Notes: generated by a model from the letters alone, not told the origin. 62,936 nucleotides of DNA from Streptomyces sp. NWU339 (GCF_003143855.1 NZ_QFRK01000001.1:1-62936); one strand, 5' to 3'; shown: positions 53,318 through 62,936, numbered from the stretch's first letter. Program-made: numbers and translations.

Positions 53318-53377
53318 GCCTTCGAACAACCATCAGTCAGCCATCAAAAACCCCTCAGAAGCCTCAGGAGCCGGAGC

Positions 53378-54421
53378 ATGGGCCACCCCTTCCCGATCAG
53401 GGAAATCGCACGTCAGGCAGGGCTGAGCGAGGCCACGGTCGACCGGGTCCTCAACGGCCGCGGCGGGGTGCGGGACAGCACCGCGCAGGAGGTGCGCCGC
53501 GCGATCGCCGACCTGGACCGGCAGCGCACCCAGGTCCGGCTGGTCGGCCGCACGTTCATGGTGGACATCGTGATGCAGTCGCCCGAGCGGTTCTCCACCG
53601 CCGTGCGCACCGCCCTGGAGGCCGAACTGCCCGCGCTGCACCCGGCGGTGGTCCGCTCCCGCTTCCACTTCCGCGAGACCGGCCCCGCCGACGAGCTGAC
53701 CGCCGTCCTCGACCGGATCGCCCGGCGCGGCTCGCAGGGCGTGATCCTCAAGGCGCCGGACGTCCCCGGGATCACCGCCGCCGTCGGCCGGCTCGCCGCG
53801 GCGGGCATCCCGGTGGTCACCCTGGTGACCGACCTGCCGACGAGCGCCCGGGTCGGCTGTGTCGGCAGTGACAACCGGGCCGCGGGCGCCACCGCCGCGT
53901 ATCTGGTGGGCCAGTGGCTGGGAGACCGGCCCGGCAATGTGCTCACCAGCCTCAGCAGCGGGTTCTTCCGCAACGAGGAGGAACGCGAGATGGGTTTCCG
54001 GGCTGCCATGCGCGCCCGGCACCCCGGGCGCGCCCTCGTCGAGATCGCCGAGGGCCAGGGCCTGGACACCACCCAGTACGACCTCGTCCGGGCCGCCCTG
54101 GACCACGACCCGGACATCCGCGCGGTCTACTCGATCGGCGGCGGCAACATCGCGACCCTGCGTGCCTTCGAGGACGCCGGGCGGGAGTGCGCCGTGTTCG
54201 TCGCACACGACCTCGACCACGACAACACCCGGCTGCTGCGCGAGCACCGGCTGTCCGCGGTGCTCCACCACGACCTGCGCCAGGACCTGCGCGAGGCCTG
54301 CCACATCGTGATGCGCGCGCACGGCGCCCTGCCGCCCGCGGGCCCCACCCTGCCGTCCCCGATCCAGGTGGTCACGCCGTACAACATGCCCACCGACATT
54401 CCTACACCGACGGTACGTTGA
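53378..54421 (+). CDS. LacI-family transcriptional regulator
   Basis: 347 residues from the ATG at 53378, with CAGGAG about eight bases upstream. The LacI helix-turn-helix is PIREIARQAGLSEATVDRVLNGRGGV. The effector domain is a type-1 periplasmic-binding fold: FMVDIVMQSPERFS, VGCVGSDNRAAGATAAYLVG and YSIGGGNIATLRAFED. It probably senses an inositol-like molecule and controls the divergent PhyH operon, perhaps also the main inositol promoter. The 3' end overlaps the convergent dehydrogenase by 20 bp. Confidence 0.92.
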   Translation: MGHPFPIREIARQAGLSEATVDRVLNGRGGVRDSTAQEVRRAIADLDRQRTQVRLVGRTFMVDIVMQSPERFSTAVRTALEAELPALHPAVVRSRFHFRETGPADELTAVLDRIARRGSQGVILKAPDVPGITAAVGRLAAAGIPVVTLVTDLPTSARVGCVGSDNRAAGATAAYLVGQWLGDRPGNVLTSLSSGFFRNEEEREMGFRAAMRARHPGRALVEIAEGQGLDTTQYDLVRAALDHDPDIRAVYSIGGGNIATLRAFEDAGRECAVFVAHDLDHDNTRLLREHRLSAVLHHDLRQDLREACHIVMRAHGALPPAGPTLPSPIQVVTPYNMPTDIPTPTVR

Positions 54422-55562
54422 CCCATGCTCCGCTCTCCGCCGAGCGCACCATCGCGTCCAGTACGGCCGCGCTGCGCACGGCGTCGGCGAGCGTGGCGCC
54501 GTGCTCGGTGTCCTCGGCGACGGAACGCAGGAACCGGTACGCCTCGACGACCTTGAGGTCGTCGTAGCCCATGGCGTTCGCCGCGCCCGGCTGGAACGCG
54601 CCGAACTCGCCGTCGCCCGGACCGACGTAGACCGTGCTCACCGGCTGGTCCTGGTACGCGGTGCCGCGGCTGACGCCGAGTTCGTTCATCCGGCGGAAGT
54701 CCCAGAACACGGCGCCCCTGGTGCCGTGCACCTCGAAGCCGTAGTTGTTCTGCTCGCCGACCGAGACCCGGCAGGCCTCCAGCACCCCGCGTGCGCCGGA
54801 GGCGAAGCGCAGCAGGCAGTTCACGTAGTCCTCGTTCTCCACCGGGCCGAGTTCGCCGCCGGTGGCGCGGGAGTGGCCGGCCGTGGCACCGGCCGGACGG
54901 GCCCGTTCCGGCAGGAAGATCGCCGTGTCGGCGGTCAGCGAGGCGATGTCGCCGAGCAGGAAGCGGGCCAGGTCGGCGCCGTGCGAGGCCAGGTCGCCGA
55001 GGACTCCGCTGCCGCCGCGCTCCCGTTCGTAGCGCCAGGTCAGCGCGGACTCGGGATGGGCGGCGTAGTCGCTGAACAGGCGGATGCGGGCATGGGTGAC
55101 GGTGCCGATGTCACCGGAGGCGATCAGGGTGCGGGCCGCCTCGACGGCGGGCGCGTTGCGGTAGTTGAAGCCGACCGCGCTGCGGACACCGGCCTTGGCG
55201 ACGGCGTCGGCCACCGCGCGGGCGTCCTCGGCGGTGAGACCGACGGGCTTCTCGATCCAGATGTGCTTCCCGGCCTCCGCCATCGCGACACCGATCTCGC
55301 GGTGCAGGAAGTTCGGGGCCGTGATGCTGACCGCCCGGACCCGGGGATCGGCGGCCACCTCGCGCCAGTCCCGGGTCGTGCCGGCGAACCCGAACTGCGC
55401 GGCGGCCTCCTCGGCCCGGCCCGGCACCTCCTCGGCGACCGTGATCAGCTCAGGGCGCAGGGCGAGCTGCGGGTAGTGGTGCGGCACGCGCGCGTACGCC
55501 TGGGTGTGCACCCGCCCCATCCAGCCGAATCCGACGACGGCGACACCGAGCGTATCCACCAT
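54402..55562 (-). CDS. Gfo/Idh/MocA-family oxidoreductase (third copy)
   Basis: 386 residues from the ATG at 55562, with GGAAGGG six bases upstream; the upstream in-frame extension is a tandem repeat and is not used. [20 protein letters not shown], then [20 protein letters not shown] (conserved Lys), [15 protein letters not shown] and [17 protein letters not shown]. It is longer than the other two paralogues in this locus (339 and 334 residues). A role in cyclitol or sugar oxidation is inferred from family and place. Confidence 0.88.
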   Translation of the reverse strand: MVDTLGVAVVGFGWMGRVHTQAYARVPHHYPQLALRPELITVAEEVPGRAEEAAAQFGFAGTTRDWREVAADPRVRAVSITAPNFLHREIGVAMAEAGKHIWIEKPVGLTAEDARAVADAVAKAGVRSAVGFNYRNAPAVEAARTLIASGDIGTVTHARIRLFSDYAAHPESALTWRYERERGGSGVLGDLASHGADLARFLLGDIASLTADTAIFLPERARPAGATAGHSRATGGELGPVENEDYVNCLLRFASGARGVLEACRVSVGEQNNYGFEVHGTRGAVFWDFRRMNELGVSRGTAYQDQPVSTVYVGPGDGEFGAFQPGAANAMGYDDLKVVEAYRFLRSVAEDTEHGATLADAVRSAAVLDAMVRSAESGAWVNVPSV

Positions 55563-55572
55563 GCGAGCCCTT

Positions 55573-55604
55573 CCCCGGACCGTTCCGTCCCCGGACCGTT
55601 CCGT
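55573..55604. repeat. Two perfect tandem 16-bp repeats upstream of the third dehydrogenase
   Basis: CCCCGGACCGTTCCGT occurs twice without a gap (55573-55588, 55589-55604), ending about ten bases before the start codon on the minus strand. It could be a tandem binding site or a recent duplication. Confidence 0.92.
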
Positions 55605-55804
55605 CATTCGTTCAACATCCGTCCCCGCTTGTCCGGACAAACCTTGAGCGTGTCCGGGTGGGACTGTCAAGGAGCCGCAGGCCGAACCCGACCAACGGGC
55701 GGCTGCCCCACATCGCCTTCGCCGCCGACACCCCTGTCGAGCCCGGACCGCGAACGGGATATCTTGATGTCGAGCAATGTTGCAGACGTGGAGCGGAGCA
55801 CCCG

Positions 55805-58024
55805 GTGACTGACTCGACCATCATCTATACGCACACTGACGAGGCCCCGGCCCTGGCGACGTATTCCTTCCTGCCGGTGGTCCGGGCGTACGCCGCGCAG
55901 GGCGGTGTCGCCGTGGAGACGCGCGACATCTCGCTGGCCGGACGCATCATCGCCGTGTTCCCGGAGTACCTCACCGAGGACCAGCGCATCCCGGACGCCC
56001 TCGCCGAGCTCGGTGAGCTGGCGAAGACGCCCGCGGCCAACATCATCAAGCTGCCGAACATCTCGGCGTCGATCCCGCAGCTCAAGGCCGCGATCGCCGA
56101 GCTGCAGGGCCAGGGCTACGCGCTGCCGGACTACCCGGACGACCCGCAGAGCGACGAGGAGCGCGAGGTCCGCGCCCGTTACGACAAGATCAAGGGTTCC
56201 GCCGTGAACCCGGTCCTGCGCGAGGGCAACTCCGACCGGCGCGCCCCCGCCTCGGTCAAGAACTACGCCAAGACCCACCCGCACCGCATGGGTGCCTGGA
56301 CCGCCGAGTCCAAGACCAACGTGGCGACCATGGGCGAGAACGACTTCCGCTCCACCGAGAAGTCCGCGGTGATCGCCGCGGACGGTGCGCTGCGCATCGA
56401 GCTGCTCGGCGACGACGGCACCACCACGGTGCTGCGCGAGTCCGTACCCGTCCTGAAGGACGAGGTCGTCGACGCCTCCGTGATGCGGGTCGCCGCGCTG
56501 CGCGAGTTCCTCACCGCCCAGGTGGCCCGCGCCAAGCAGGAGGGCGTGCTGTTCTCCGTGCACCTGAAGGCCACGATGATGAAGGTCTCCGACCCGATCG
56601 TCTTCGGCCACGTGGTGCGCGCCTTCTTCCCGAAGACGTTCGCGCAGTACGGCGAGCAGCTCGCCGCGGCCGGCCTCAGCCCGAACGACGGCCTGGGCGG
56701 CATCTACAAGGGCCTCGAGGGCCTGCCCGAGGGCGCCGAGATCAAGGCGTCCTTCGACGCCGAGCTCGCCGAGGGCCCGGAGCTGGCGATGGTCGACTCC
56801 GACAAGGGCATCACCAACCTGCACGTCCCCTCGGACGTCATCGTGGACGCCTCCATGCCGGCCATGATCCGCACCTCCGGCCACATGTGGGGACCCGACG
56901 GCCAGGAGGCCGACACCCTGGCCGTCCTGCCGGACTCCAGCTACTCCGGCGTCTACCAGGCCGTGATCGAGGACTGCCGCGCCAACGGCGCCTTCGACCC
57001 GTCCACGATGGGCTCGGTCCCGAACGTGGGTCTGATGGCGCAGAAGGCCGAGGAGTACGGCAGCCACGACAAGACCTTCGAGATCCCGGTCACCGGCACC
57101 GTCCGCCTGGTCGACCAGGCCGGCGAGGTCGTCCTGGAGCAGACCGTCTCCGCCGGCGACATCTTCCGTGCCTGCCAGACCAAGGACGCGCCGATCCGCG
57201 ACTGGGTGAAGCTCGCCGTCACCCGCGCCCGCGCCACCGGCGCCCCGGCCGTCTTCTGGCTGGACGAGACCCGCGCCCACGACGCCAACCTGATCGCCAA
57301 GGTCGAGCAGTACCTCACGGAGCACGACACCGAGGGCCTGGACATCCGCGTCCTGAACCCGGTGGAGGCCACCAAGCTGTCGGTGGAGCGCATCCGCCGC
57401 GGCGAGGACACCATCTCGGTCACCGGCAACGTGCTGCGCGACTACCTGACCGACCTGTTCCCGATCCTGGAGCTGGGCACCAGCGCCAAGATGCTGTCGG
57501 TCGTCCCGCTGATGGCGGGCGGCGGCCTGTTCGAGACGGGTGCGGGCGGCTCCGCGCCCAAGCACGTGCAGCAGCTGGTCAAGGAGAACTACCTGCGCTG
57601 GGACTCCCTCGGTGAGTTCTTCGCGCTGGTTCCGTCCCTGGAGCAGTTCGCGACGACCACGGGCAACACCAGGGCCAAGGTCCTCGCCGACACCCTCGAC
57701 CGGGCCACGGCGACCTTCCTCAACGAGGACAAGTCCCCGAGCCGTCGTCTCGGCGGCATCGACAACCGCGGCAGCCACTTCTACCTGTCCCTGTACTGGG
57801 CGCAGGAGCTGGCCGGGCAGAGCGACGACGCGGACCTGGCGAAGGCCTTCGCCCCGCTCGCCGAGACGCTCGCCGCGAACGAGCAGAAGATCATCGACGA
57901 GCTGATCGCCGTCCAGGGCGAGCCGGCCGAGATCGGCGGCTACTACCAGCCCGACCCGGCCAAGGCCGCCGCCGTCATGCGTCCGTCCGCCACCTGGAAC
58001 GAGGCCCTGGCCTCCCTCAGCTGA
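55805..58024 (+). CDS. NADP-dependent isocitrate dehydrogenase, monomeric type
   Basis: 739 residues from GTG at 55805; the frame is open upstream to 55658 but that part lacks family sequence. The N-terminus is [21 protein letters not shown], with [33 protein letters not shown] and [22 protein letters not shown] [16 protein letters not shown], all typical of the ~740-residue monomeric enzyme. It decarboxylates isocitrate to 2-oxoglutarate in the TCA cycle. A TATCTT hexamer at 55760 may be its -10. It stands alone, with a terminator after it. Confidence 0.96.
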   Translation: MTDSTIIYTHTDEAPALATYSFLPVVRAYAAQGGVAVETRDISLAGRIIAVFPEYLTEDQRIPDALAELGELAKTPAANIIKLPNISASIPQLKAAIAELQGQGYALPDYPDDPQSDEEREVRARYDKIKGSAVNPVLREGNSDRRAPASVKNYAKTHPHRMGAWTAESKTNVATMGENDFRSTEKSAVIAADGALRIELLGDDGTTTVLRESVPVLKDEVVDASVMRVAALREFLTAQVARAKQEGVLFSVHLKATMMKVSDPIVFGHVVRAFFPKTFAQYGEQLAAAGLSPNDGLGGIYKGLEGLPEGAEIKASFDAELAEGPELAMVDSDKGITNLHVPSDVIVDASMPAMIRTSGHMWGPDGQEADTLAVLPDSSYSGVYQAVIEDCRANGAFDPSTMGSVPNVGLMAQKAEEYGSHDKTFEIPVTGTVRLVDQAGEVVLEQTVSAGDIFRACQTKDAPIRDWVKLAVTRARATGAPAVFWLDETRAHDANLIAKVEQYLTEHDTEGLDIRVLNPVEATKLSVERIRRGEDTISVTGNVLRDYLTDLFPILELGTSAKMLSVVPLMAGGGLFETGAGGSAPKHVQQLVKENYLRWDSLGEFFALVPSLEQFATTTGNTRAKVLADTLDRATATFLNEDKSPSRRLGGIDNRGSHFYLSLYWAQELAGQSDDADLAKAFAPLAETLAANEQKIIDELIAVQGEPAEIGGYYQPDPAKAAAVMRPSATWNEALASLS

Positions 58025-58066
58025 CGTAATCCAAGCAATCCGATCAATTCGGGCAAACAGCCCACT

Positions 58067-58108
58067 GGTTCCGCCCCGGCCGGCACGACGCCCGGCCGGG
58101 GCGGAGCC
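58067..58108 (+). terminator. Terminator after idh
   Basis: GGTTCCGCCCCGGCCGG (58067-58083) pairs with CCGGCCGGGGCGGAGCC (58092-58108) with two G-T-type mismatches near the base. Confidence 0.85.
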
Positions 58109-58200
58109 GTGTCCGTCGCCGGCCGGGCGGCCCGGCCGGCGGGCCCGCGACCCGTGCACGGCGCGTTCATGAATACCGTGTGAAGAGATCGACCACCTAC

Positions 58201-58215
58201 TGAGACGCCGTCTCA
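58201..58215. promoter_or_regulatory. Palindrome TGAGACG-N-CGTCTCA upstream of metY
   Basis: Seven-base arms with a one-base centre, 220 bp before the metY start. The form suits a TetR- or MarR-type dimer. It resembles, without matching, the sulfur-regulator site of Corynebacterium (McbR has a wider spacer). The regulator is unknown. Confidence 0.45.
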
Positions 58216-58434
58216 TTCCGTGCTCACCTGGTCGTAGGCTGGCGCCGGTGACACGCTGCCACCGCGACCACGCACGTGTCACCACTACGGCGTGTCGCGC
58301 GAGAAACCGACACCCACGTCGGCACGTGGTCCTCTCCGACGCCCTGCTCCCCGGGGACAGGGACATCCGGCACGCCCCCGCACCCCACACGCCCACCGGT
58401 CGTCCGCGCCCGCACTGCGCACGAGGAGCACATC

Positions 58435-59793
58435 ATGAGCCAGCCCACCGAACCCGGCACCGCCGACACGCCCGAGGGGACGTCCACCGGTCCCGACACG
58501 TCGGCCTGGTCGTTCGAGACCAAACAGGTCCATGCCGGTGCCGAACCCGATCCCACGACCGGGGCCCGGGCCACGCCGATCTACCAGACGACCTCGTTCG
58601 TGTTCCGGAACACCCAGCACGCCGCCGACGTCTTCTCGCTGGCGGAGCCGGGGAACATCTACACCCGCATCCACAACCCCACCCAGGACGTCCTCGAGCA
58701 GCGCGTCGCCGCCCTGGAGGGCGGAGTGGCGGCGGTGGCCCTGTCCTCGGGGCAGGCCGCACAGACGCTGGCCCTCCTGACGCTCGCCGGGGCCGGCGAC
58801 CACATCGTCTCGGCCACCTCGCTGTACGGCGGAACGTACAACCTGTTCCGGCACACCCTGCCGAAGTTCGGCATCGAGGTGTCCTTCGTCGACGATCCCG
58901 ACGACGCCGAGGCCTGGCGCGCGGCCATCCGCCCCAACACCAAGGCGCTCTACGCCGAAACGCTGGGCAACCCGCGGAACAACGTGCTCGACGTGCGGGC
59001 GGTCGCGGACGTGGCCCACGGCGCGGGCGTGCCGCTGGTCGTGGACAACACGATCGCCACGCCCTACCTGCTGCGTCCGCTCGAGCACGGCGCGGACATC
59101 GTGGTGCACTCGGCGACGAAGTTCCTCGGCGGGCACGGCACCACGATCGGCGGCGTGGTCGTGGACGGCGGAACCTTCGACTTCGGCGCACACGCCGAGC
59201 GGTTCCCGGACTTCACCGAGCCCGACGCCAGCTACCACGGCCTGCAGTACTGGCCGGCGCTCGGCCCCGGCGCGTTCGCGATCAAGCTGCGTGTCCAGTT
59301 GCTGCGCGACCTCGGACCGGCCATCGCCCCGCACTCCGCGTTCCTGCTGCTGCAGGGCGTGGAGACGCTGAGCCTGCGCATGGAGCGGCAGACGGCCAAC
59401 GCGCTGGCGCTGGCGGAATGGCTGGAGCAGCGCGACGAGGTCGCGGTGGTGCACCACCCGAGCCTGCCGTCCAACCGCTGGTACGAGGCGGCGCAGAAGT
59501 ACCTCCCCCGCGGTGCCGGCGCGGTGTTCTCCTTCGAGCTGAAGGGCGGTGTCGAGGCGGGCAAGCGGTTCGTGGACGGTGTGGAACTGTTCAGCCACCT
59601 CGCCAACATCGGTGATGTGCGCAGCCTGATCATCCACCCCGCGTCCACCACCCACAGCCAGCTGAACGAGGAGCAGCTCGAGGCGACCGGAACCGCGCCG
59701 GGTCTGGTGCGACTGTCGGTCGGCATCGAGAACCTCGCCGACCTCAGGGCCGACCTGGAGTCCGGTTTCCGCGCGGCCAAGGGCGTCCTCTGA
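58435..59793 (+). CDS. metY: O-acetylhomoserine sulfhydrylase
   Basis: 452 residues from the ATG at 58435, with GAGGAG about eight bases upstream. A Cys/Met metabolism PLP enzyme: [51 protein letters not shown], the PLP Asp region [13 protein letters not shown] and the PLP Lys in [18 protein letters not shown] (~225). The ~450-residue length is typical of MetY. It makes homocysteine from O-acetylhomoserine and sulfide. Its stop overlaps the metX start. Confidence 0.94.
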   Translation: MSQPTEPGTADTPEGTSTGPDTSAWSFETKQVHAGAEPDPTTGARATPIYQTTSFVFRNTQHAADVFSLAEPGNIYTRIHNPTQDVLEQRVAALEGGVAAVALSSGQAAQTLALLTLAGAGDHIVSATSLYGGTYNLFRHTLPKFGIEVSFVDDPDDAEAWRAAIRPNTKALYAETLGNPRNNVLDVRAVADVAHGAGVPLVVDNTIATPYLLRPLEHGADIVVHSATKFLGGHGTTIGGVVVDGGTFDFGAHAERFPDFTEPDASYHGLQYWPALGPGAFAIKLRVQLLRDLGPAIAPHSAFLLLQGVETLSLRMERQTANALALAEWLEQRDEVAVVHHPSLPSNRWYEAAQKYLPRGAGAVFSFELKGGVEAGKRFVDGVELFSHLANIGDVRSLIIHPASTTHSQLNEEQLEATGTAPGLVRLSVGIENLADLRADLESGFRAAKGVL

Positions 59794-60941
59794 ACGCCTC
59801 CACGGCCTCCGGAACATCGGTCCCCCTCCCGCCGTCCACCGGGGCCTGGCAGGAGGGGGACCCGCCCGGGCGGCGTCAATGGCATGCCCTCGGCACGCCG
59901 CTGCCGCTGGAGGCGGGCGGTGAACTCCCCGGCGTGGAAATGGCGTTCGAGACCTGGGGGCGGCTCGCGCCGGACGGTTCCAACGCCGTGCTGGTGCTGC
60001 ACGCGCTCACCGGTGACAGCCACGCGGCCGGACCGGCCGGTCCCGGTCATCCCACGGCCGGCTGGTGGGACGGGCTGATCGGGCCCGGGCTGGCCCTCGA
60101 CACCGACCGCTGGTTCGTCGTCGCCCCGAACGTGCTGGGCGGCTGCCAGGGCAGCACGGGGCCGGCCTCACCGCGCCCCGGCGGGCGGCGCCGGTGGGGC
60201 GGTGCCTTCCCGTACCTGACCCAGCGGGACCAGGTCGCCGCCGAGGCCCGGCTGGCGGACGCGCTCGGTGTGCAGACGTGGGCGCTGGTGGTCGGCGGCT
60301 CCATGGGCGGGATGCGTGCGGTGGAATGGGCGGTGACGCATCCCGAGCGCACGGGGGCGCTGCTGCTGCTCGCCACCACGGCGGCCGCGAGCGGCGAGCA
60401 GATCGCCTGGTCCACCCTCCAGCTGCACGCCATTCGCAGTGATCCGCACTGGCACGGCGGCGACTACCACGACACCGGCCGGGGCCCGCACGCCGGGCTG
60501 GGGATCGCCCGGCGCATCGCCCACGTCACCTACCGCAGCGAGCCGGAGCTGTCGGCCCGGTTCGGCCGGGCGCCCCAGGGGATGGAGGACCCGTGGCGCG
60601 GCGGCCGGTACCAGGTCGAGTCGTACCTCGACCACCACGCGGTCAAGCTCGTCCGGAGGTTCGACGCGGGCAGCTACGTGGTGCTGACGGAGGCGATGAA
60701 CGGCCACGACGTGGGACGCGGCAGGGGCGGCGTCCGTGCGGCCCTGCGCCGGGTGACCGCGCCCGCGCTGGTGGCCGGGGTCGACTCGGACCGGCTCTAT
60801 CCGCCGTCCCAGCAGGCCGAGCTGGCCGCGCACCTCCCCGGTGCCGACCGGCTCAGAGTGGTGGAGTCGCCCTACGGGCACGACGGTTTCCTCCTCGAGA
60901 CGGAACAGGTCGGCGCGCTGATCCGCGAGCTGCTGGGCTGA
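59790..60941 (+). CDS. metX: Homoserine O-acetyltransferase, probable CTG start
   Basis: 383 residues if translation begins at CTG 59790, which overlaps the metY stop (CTGA) and has AAGGG eight bases upstream. No ATG, GTG or TTG lies in frame between there and GTG 59934. A start at 59934 would remove about 48 residues, including the conserved [15 protein letters not shown]. The alpha/beta-hydrolase core has [12 protein letters not shown] (oxyanion), the nucleophile [12 protein letters not shown] (Ser ~170), an Asp near [11 protein letters not shown] and the His in YGHDGFLLE. It supplies O-acetylhomoserine to MetY. Confidence 0.9.
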   Translation: MNASTASGTSVPLPPSTGAWQEGDPPGRRQWHALGTPLPLEAGGELPGVEMAFETWGRLAPDGSNAVLVLHALTGDSHAAGPAGPGHPTAGWWDGLIGPGLALDTDRWFVVAPNVLGGCQGSTGPASPRPGGRRRWGGAFPYLTQRDQVAAEARLADALGVQTWALVVGGSMGGMRAVEWAVTHPERTGALLLLATTAAASGEQIAWSTLQLHAIRSDPHWHGGDYHDTGRGPHAGLGIARRIAHVTYRSEPELSARFGRAPQGMEDPWRGGRYQVESYLDHHAVKLVRRFDAGSYVVLTEAMNGHDVGRGRGGVRAALRRVTAPALVAGVDSDRLYPPSQQAELAAHLPGADRLRVVESPYGHDGFLLETEQVGALIRELLG

Positions 60942-61045
60942 CCTCCGCTCCCCGTCGCGACGTGTTGTCAGTGGTGTGTGGCACCTTGATCATGCCGTGC
61001 ACCGATCATGCCGTGCACCACTGACGACCCTCCTGGAGCAGCCCG

Positions 61046-61843
61046 ATGACCGACACCCCGCAGTCCTACGACCTCCTGCCCGGAGCCGGGGACTCCCCCG
61101 TGATCCTCCACGTGCCGCACTCCGCGCGGGAGATACCGGCCGCGGTGCGGCCCGGGATCGTGTTGGGGGACGCGGAGCTGGAGCGGGAGCTGGACCACAT
61201 CACCGACGCGCACACCGCCGCGATCGCCGGGGCCGCGGCCGAGGCGGCCGGGATCACCCCGTGGCGGTTCGTGAACCGGCTGTCCCGGCTGGTGATCGAC
61301 CCCGAGCGGTTCCCGGACGAGCGGGAGGAGATGCTGGCCGTGGGGATGGGCGCGGTCTACACCCGGACCACGCACAAGGACGTGCTGCGGCCCGACGACT
61401 TCGATCCAGAACCGCTGATCGAGCGGTACTTCCGGCCGTACGCGCGGGCCATGACCGAGGCGGTCGCGGATCGCCTCGCGGCCACCGGGCGGGCCGTGAT
61501 CATCGACGTGCACTCCTACCCCGCCTCGCCCCTGCCCTACGAGCTGCACGGAGCGGGCCCCCGCCCGGCCGTCTGCCTGGGTACCGACCGCTTCCACACG
61601 CCGCCCGCGCTGCTCGACGCGGCCCGCGAGGCGTTCGCGCCTTGCGGGGAGACGGGGCTGAACAGCCCGTTCGCCGGCACGTACGTGCCGCTGGAGTTCC
61701 ACGAGAAGCGGGCGGAGGTGACGGCGCTGATGGTGGAGATCCGCCGGGACACCTACATGACCGAGCCGGGCGGACCCGCCGGTCCGGGCCTGTCGTCCCT
61801 CGCCTCGGCGCTCGGTGCCCTGGTGGACGCGGTGTCGCGCTGA
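61046..61843 (+). CDS. N-formylglutamate amidohydrolase family protein
   Basis: 265 residues. The metal-site motifs are VILHVPHSAREIP near residue 20 and VIIDVHSYPASPLPYE near 155, with FVNRLSRLVIDPERFPDE and ENSP-like GLNSPFAGTYVP. Such enzymes finish histidine degradation (HutG type) or hydrolyse similar amides. No hut genes lie nearby, so the substrate is uncertain. It is preceded by CTGGAGCAG and stands alone. Confidence 0.9.
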   Translation: MTDTPQSYDLLPGAGDSPVILHVPHSAREIPAAVRPGIVLGDAELERELDHITDAHTAAIAGAAAEAAGITPWRFVNRLSRLVIDPERFPDEREEMLAVGMGAVYTRTTHKDVLRPDDFDPEPLIERYFRPYARAMTEAVADRLAATGRAVIIDVHSYPASPLPYELHGAGPRPAVCLGTDRFHTPPALLDAAREAFAPCGETGLNSPFAGTYVPLEFHEKRAEVTALMVEIRRDTYMTEPGGPAGPGLSSLASALGALVDAVSR

Positions 61844-62229
61844 CGCGCGGGGCGCTTCCAGCAGGTCGGCGCCCGGGGCGCGCCGACGGGCCGCTGATCG
61901 TGCACGACGTCGAGCGGCTCGACCGAAGCCCCTGCCGGATCACCCCGTCCTGCTGCGCCACCGCCCGGTCCGCCACCCTCGGCGCCGAGGATGCTCGCGC
62001 TGCACAAGGGGCTCGGCGCCGGCCTGAGTCCGACGAGAAAGGTCCTCACGGGCTTTTGCCCAAGGCCGTGAAGTTACGGCTTGAGTGCGGGTGTCCAGGC
62101 GGCTGTGATCTGTGGGTTTGCCGGACGTGGGAAGCGGAGCCCCGGTAGGACTGGCAGTCGACCAAGACAACCGTCCACTCACCGGAGGCTCCGCTGGCCG
62201 GACAGTCTGCCATCACGCGTGTCGTCACG
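61844..62229. other. Intergenic region and left part of the IS4-type element
   Basis: The first ~200 bp show no recognisable gene. From about 62050 the DNA belongs to the transposable element: a perfect open frame into the transposase begins at 62149, and an inverted repeat (62133-62146 with 62181-62195) precedes the start. The element's outer end was not located. Confidence 0.45.
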
Positions 62230-62936
62230 GTGGCCGAAGGGCTTTATGCACCGGGTCACTTGGGCGAGTTGACACGGATCGTTCCGTTCGAGCTGGTCGA
62301 TGCCGTGCTTGCCGAGTGCGGAGGGGTCCAGCAGCGGCTGCGGAAGCTGCCCGCGCGGGTCGTGGTCTACCTGCTGCTGGCCGCGGCCCTGTTCGAGGAT
62401 TGCGGCTATCGCGAGGTATGGCGCAAGCTCACCGGCGCCCTGGTGGGGCTGCCGCTGGTTGAAGTGACCGCGACCGCGCTGTGGCACGCCCGCTGCCGGC
62501 TCGGTGTCCGCCCGGTGCGGGCCCTGTTCGACCTGCTGCGCGGACCCGCCAGCGCGATCCGTACGACCGGAGCACGCTGGAAGGGTCTGCTCGTCACCGC
62601 GATCGACGGCACCCACCTGGACGTCGCCGACGACCAGGCGGTCCGCGCCAAGCTGGGCAAGGGGTCCAACCAGTACACCGCCGCCTCGGGATACCCGCAG
62701 GTCATGCTGGTGGCACTGGTCGCCTGCGGCACCCGCGCGGTCATCGACGCGGTCTTCGGGCCGCGCAAGCCCGGCGAGGCCGTCCTGGGCCGCCGCCTGG
62801 CACGTTCCCTGACAGGCGGCATGATCGTCCTGCTGGACCGGGGATTCTCCTTCGACTCCTTCCTGACGACCGTCGCCGGCACCGGGGCGGACTTTCTCGC
62901 CCGTCTTTCCTCGAGGCGCAAACCGCCCGTCCTGGC
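62230..62936 (+). CDS. IS4-family transposase (cut by the window end)
   Basis: Open frame from GTG at 62230 to the right edge, at least 235 residues, no stop. Reading: VAEGLYAPGHLGELTRIVPF, then ELVDAVLAECGGVQQRLRKL, LFEDCGYREVWRKLTGALVG (the IS4 transposase N-terminal domain), then VTAIDGTHLDVADDQAVRAK (first catalytic Asp) and MIVLLDRGFSFDSFL (second Asp). The third acidic residue lies beyond the window. The frame stays open to 62149, and the upstream residues AGQSAITRVVT seem family-like, so a CTG at 62194 is a possible start. Confidence 0.88.
   Translation, partial: MAEGLYAPGHLGELTRIVPFELVDAVLAECGGVQQRLRKLPARVVVYLLLAAALFEDCGYREVWRKLTGALVGLPLVEVTATALWHARCRLGVRPVRALFDLLRGPASAIRTTGARWKGLLVTAIDGTHLDVADDQAVRAKLGKGSNQYTAASGYPQVMLVALVACGTRAVIDAVFGPRKPGEAVLGRRLARSLTGGMIVLLDRGFSFDSFLTTVAGTGADFLARLSSRRKPPVL

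Larger units (their letters stand above)
58025..58434. other. Intergenic region: idh terminator and metY control region
   Basis: No gene is seen. It holds the idh terminator (58067-58108), a palindrome at 58201-58215, and a potential stem GGTGACACG/CGTGTCACC at about 58245-58282. The known SAM riboswitch classes were looked for by eye and not recognised. Confidence 0.5.

Noticed and set aside
58025..58434. SAM riboswitch before metY
   Set aside because: No conserved core of the known SAM classes is recognisable by eye, though stems exist.

Overview
The window looks like the chromosome of a Streptomyces or very close actinomycete. It is uniformly high in GC, starts many genes with GTG, and carries actinomycete signature loci: a conservon, hopanoid-cluster MEP-pathway genes, an LpqY-SugABC transporter, monomeric isocitrate dehydrogenase and a GPP34-like gene. 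No plasmid or phage backbone is visible. Both ends cut genes: ispG at the left and an IS4-type transposase at the right.

Layout. (1) 1-4.8 kb: end of a hopanoid-type cluster, with ispG, dxs, a class III aminotransferase, an XRE-cupin regulator with a tandem operator, and a 40-residue membrane peptide. (2) 4.8-9.8 kb: a tyrosine-phosphatase-like protein, a LysM-M23 endopeptidase behind a c-di-AMP (ydaO-type) riboswitch, an SGNH hydrolase and an MBL-fold hydrolase. (3) 10.1-14.4 kb: a conservon (cvnABCD plus a GAF protein). (4) 14.6-20 kb: threonine catabolism (tdh-kbl), LysR and MmcQ genes, and a split transketolase. (5) 20.1-25.5 kb: tRNA-Pro(GGG), a GPP34 protein and a trehalose importer (lpqY-sugABC). 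(6) 25.5-32.4 kb: DUF4916, methyltransferase, Dps, TauE, a diacylglycerol-kinase-like protein, cobK, cobF and DUF309. (7) 32.5-38.2 kb: an accessory island beside a second tRNA-Pro(GGG), with a decayed integrase, an IS5 remnant, an unusual ABM-membrane-FAD oxidase fusion, a guanine deaminase and an IS1380 scrap. (8) 38.3-40 kb: a Nudix pyrophosphatase and a DUF427 protein. (9) 40-55.6 kb: a large inositol-type catabolic locus. (10) 55.8-61.8 kb: monomeric idh, metY-metX and an N-formylglutamate amidohydrolase. (11) 62.1 kb to the end: an IS4-family element.

The inositol locus fires outward from one nearly mirror-symmetric divergent promoter (44945-45010). Leftward run iolC, an aldolase-like gene, iolB, iolD and a GntR regulator. 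Rightward run an ABC importer (binding protein, permease, ATPase), an IolE/IolH-like TIM barrel and a Gfo/Idh/MocA dehydrogenase. Beyond it lie two more Gfo/Idh/MocA dehydrogenases, an SDR, a PhyH-type dioxygenase and a LacI regulator. The iolC kinase gene has lost its central two thirds, apparently in frame, so the pathway may be broken or rerouted.

Most noteworthy for follow-up: the truncated iolC; the ABM-membrane-FAD fusion; the PhyH/SDR/dehydrogenase extension of the inositol locus with a LacI operator candidate; the decayed tRNA-Pro element; a probable CTG start for metX; two tiny overlapping bridge ORFs (before sugA and before the Nudix gene); and the tandem operator ahead of the XRE-cupin gene. 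Everything is read by eye from sequence; no searches were run.
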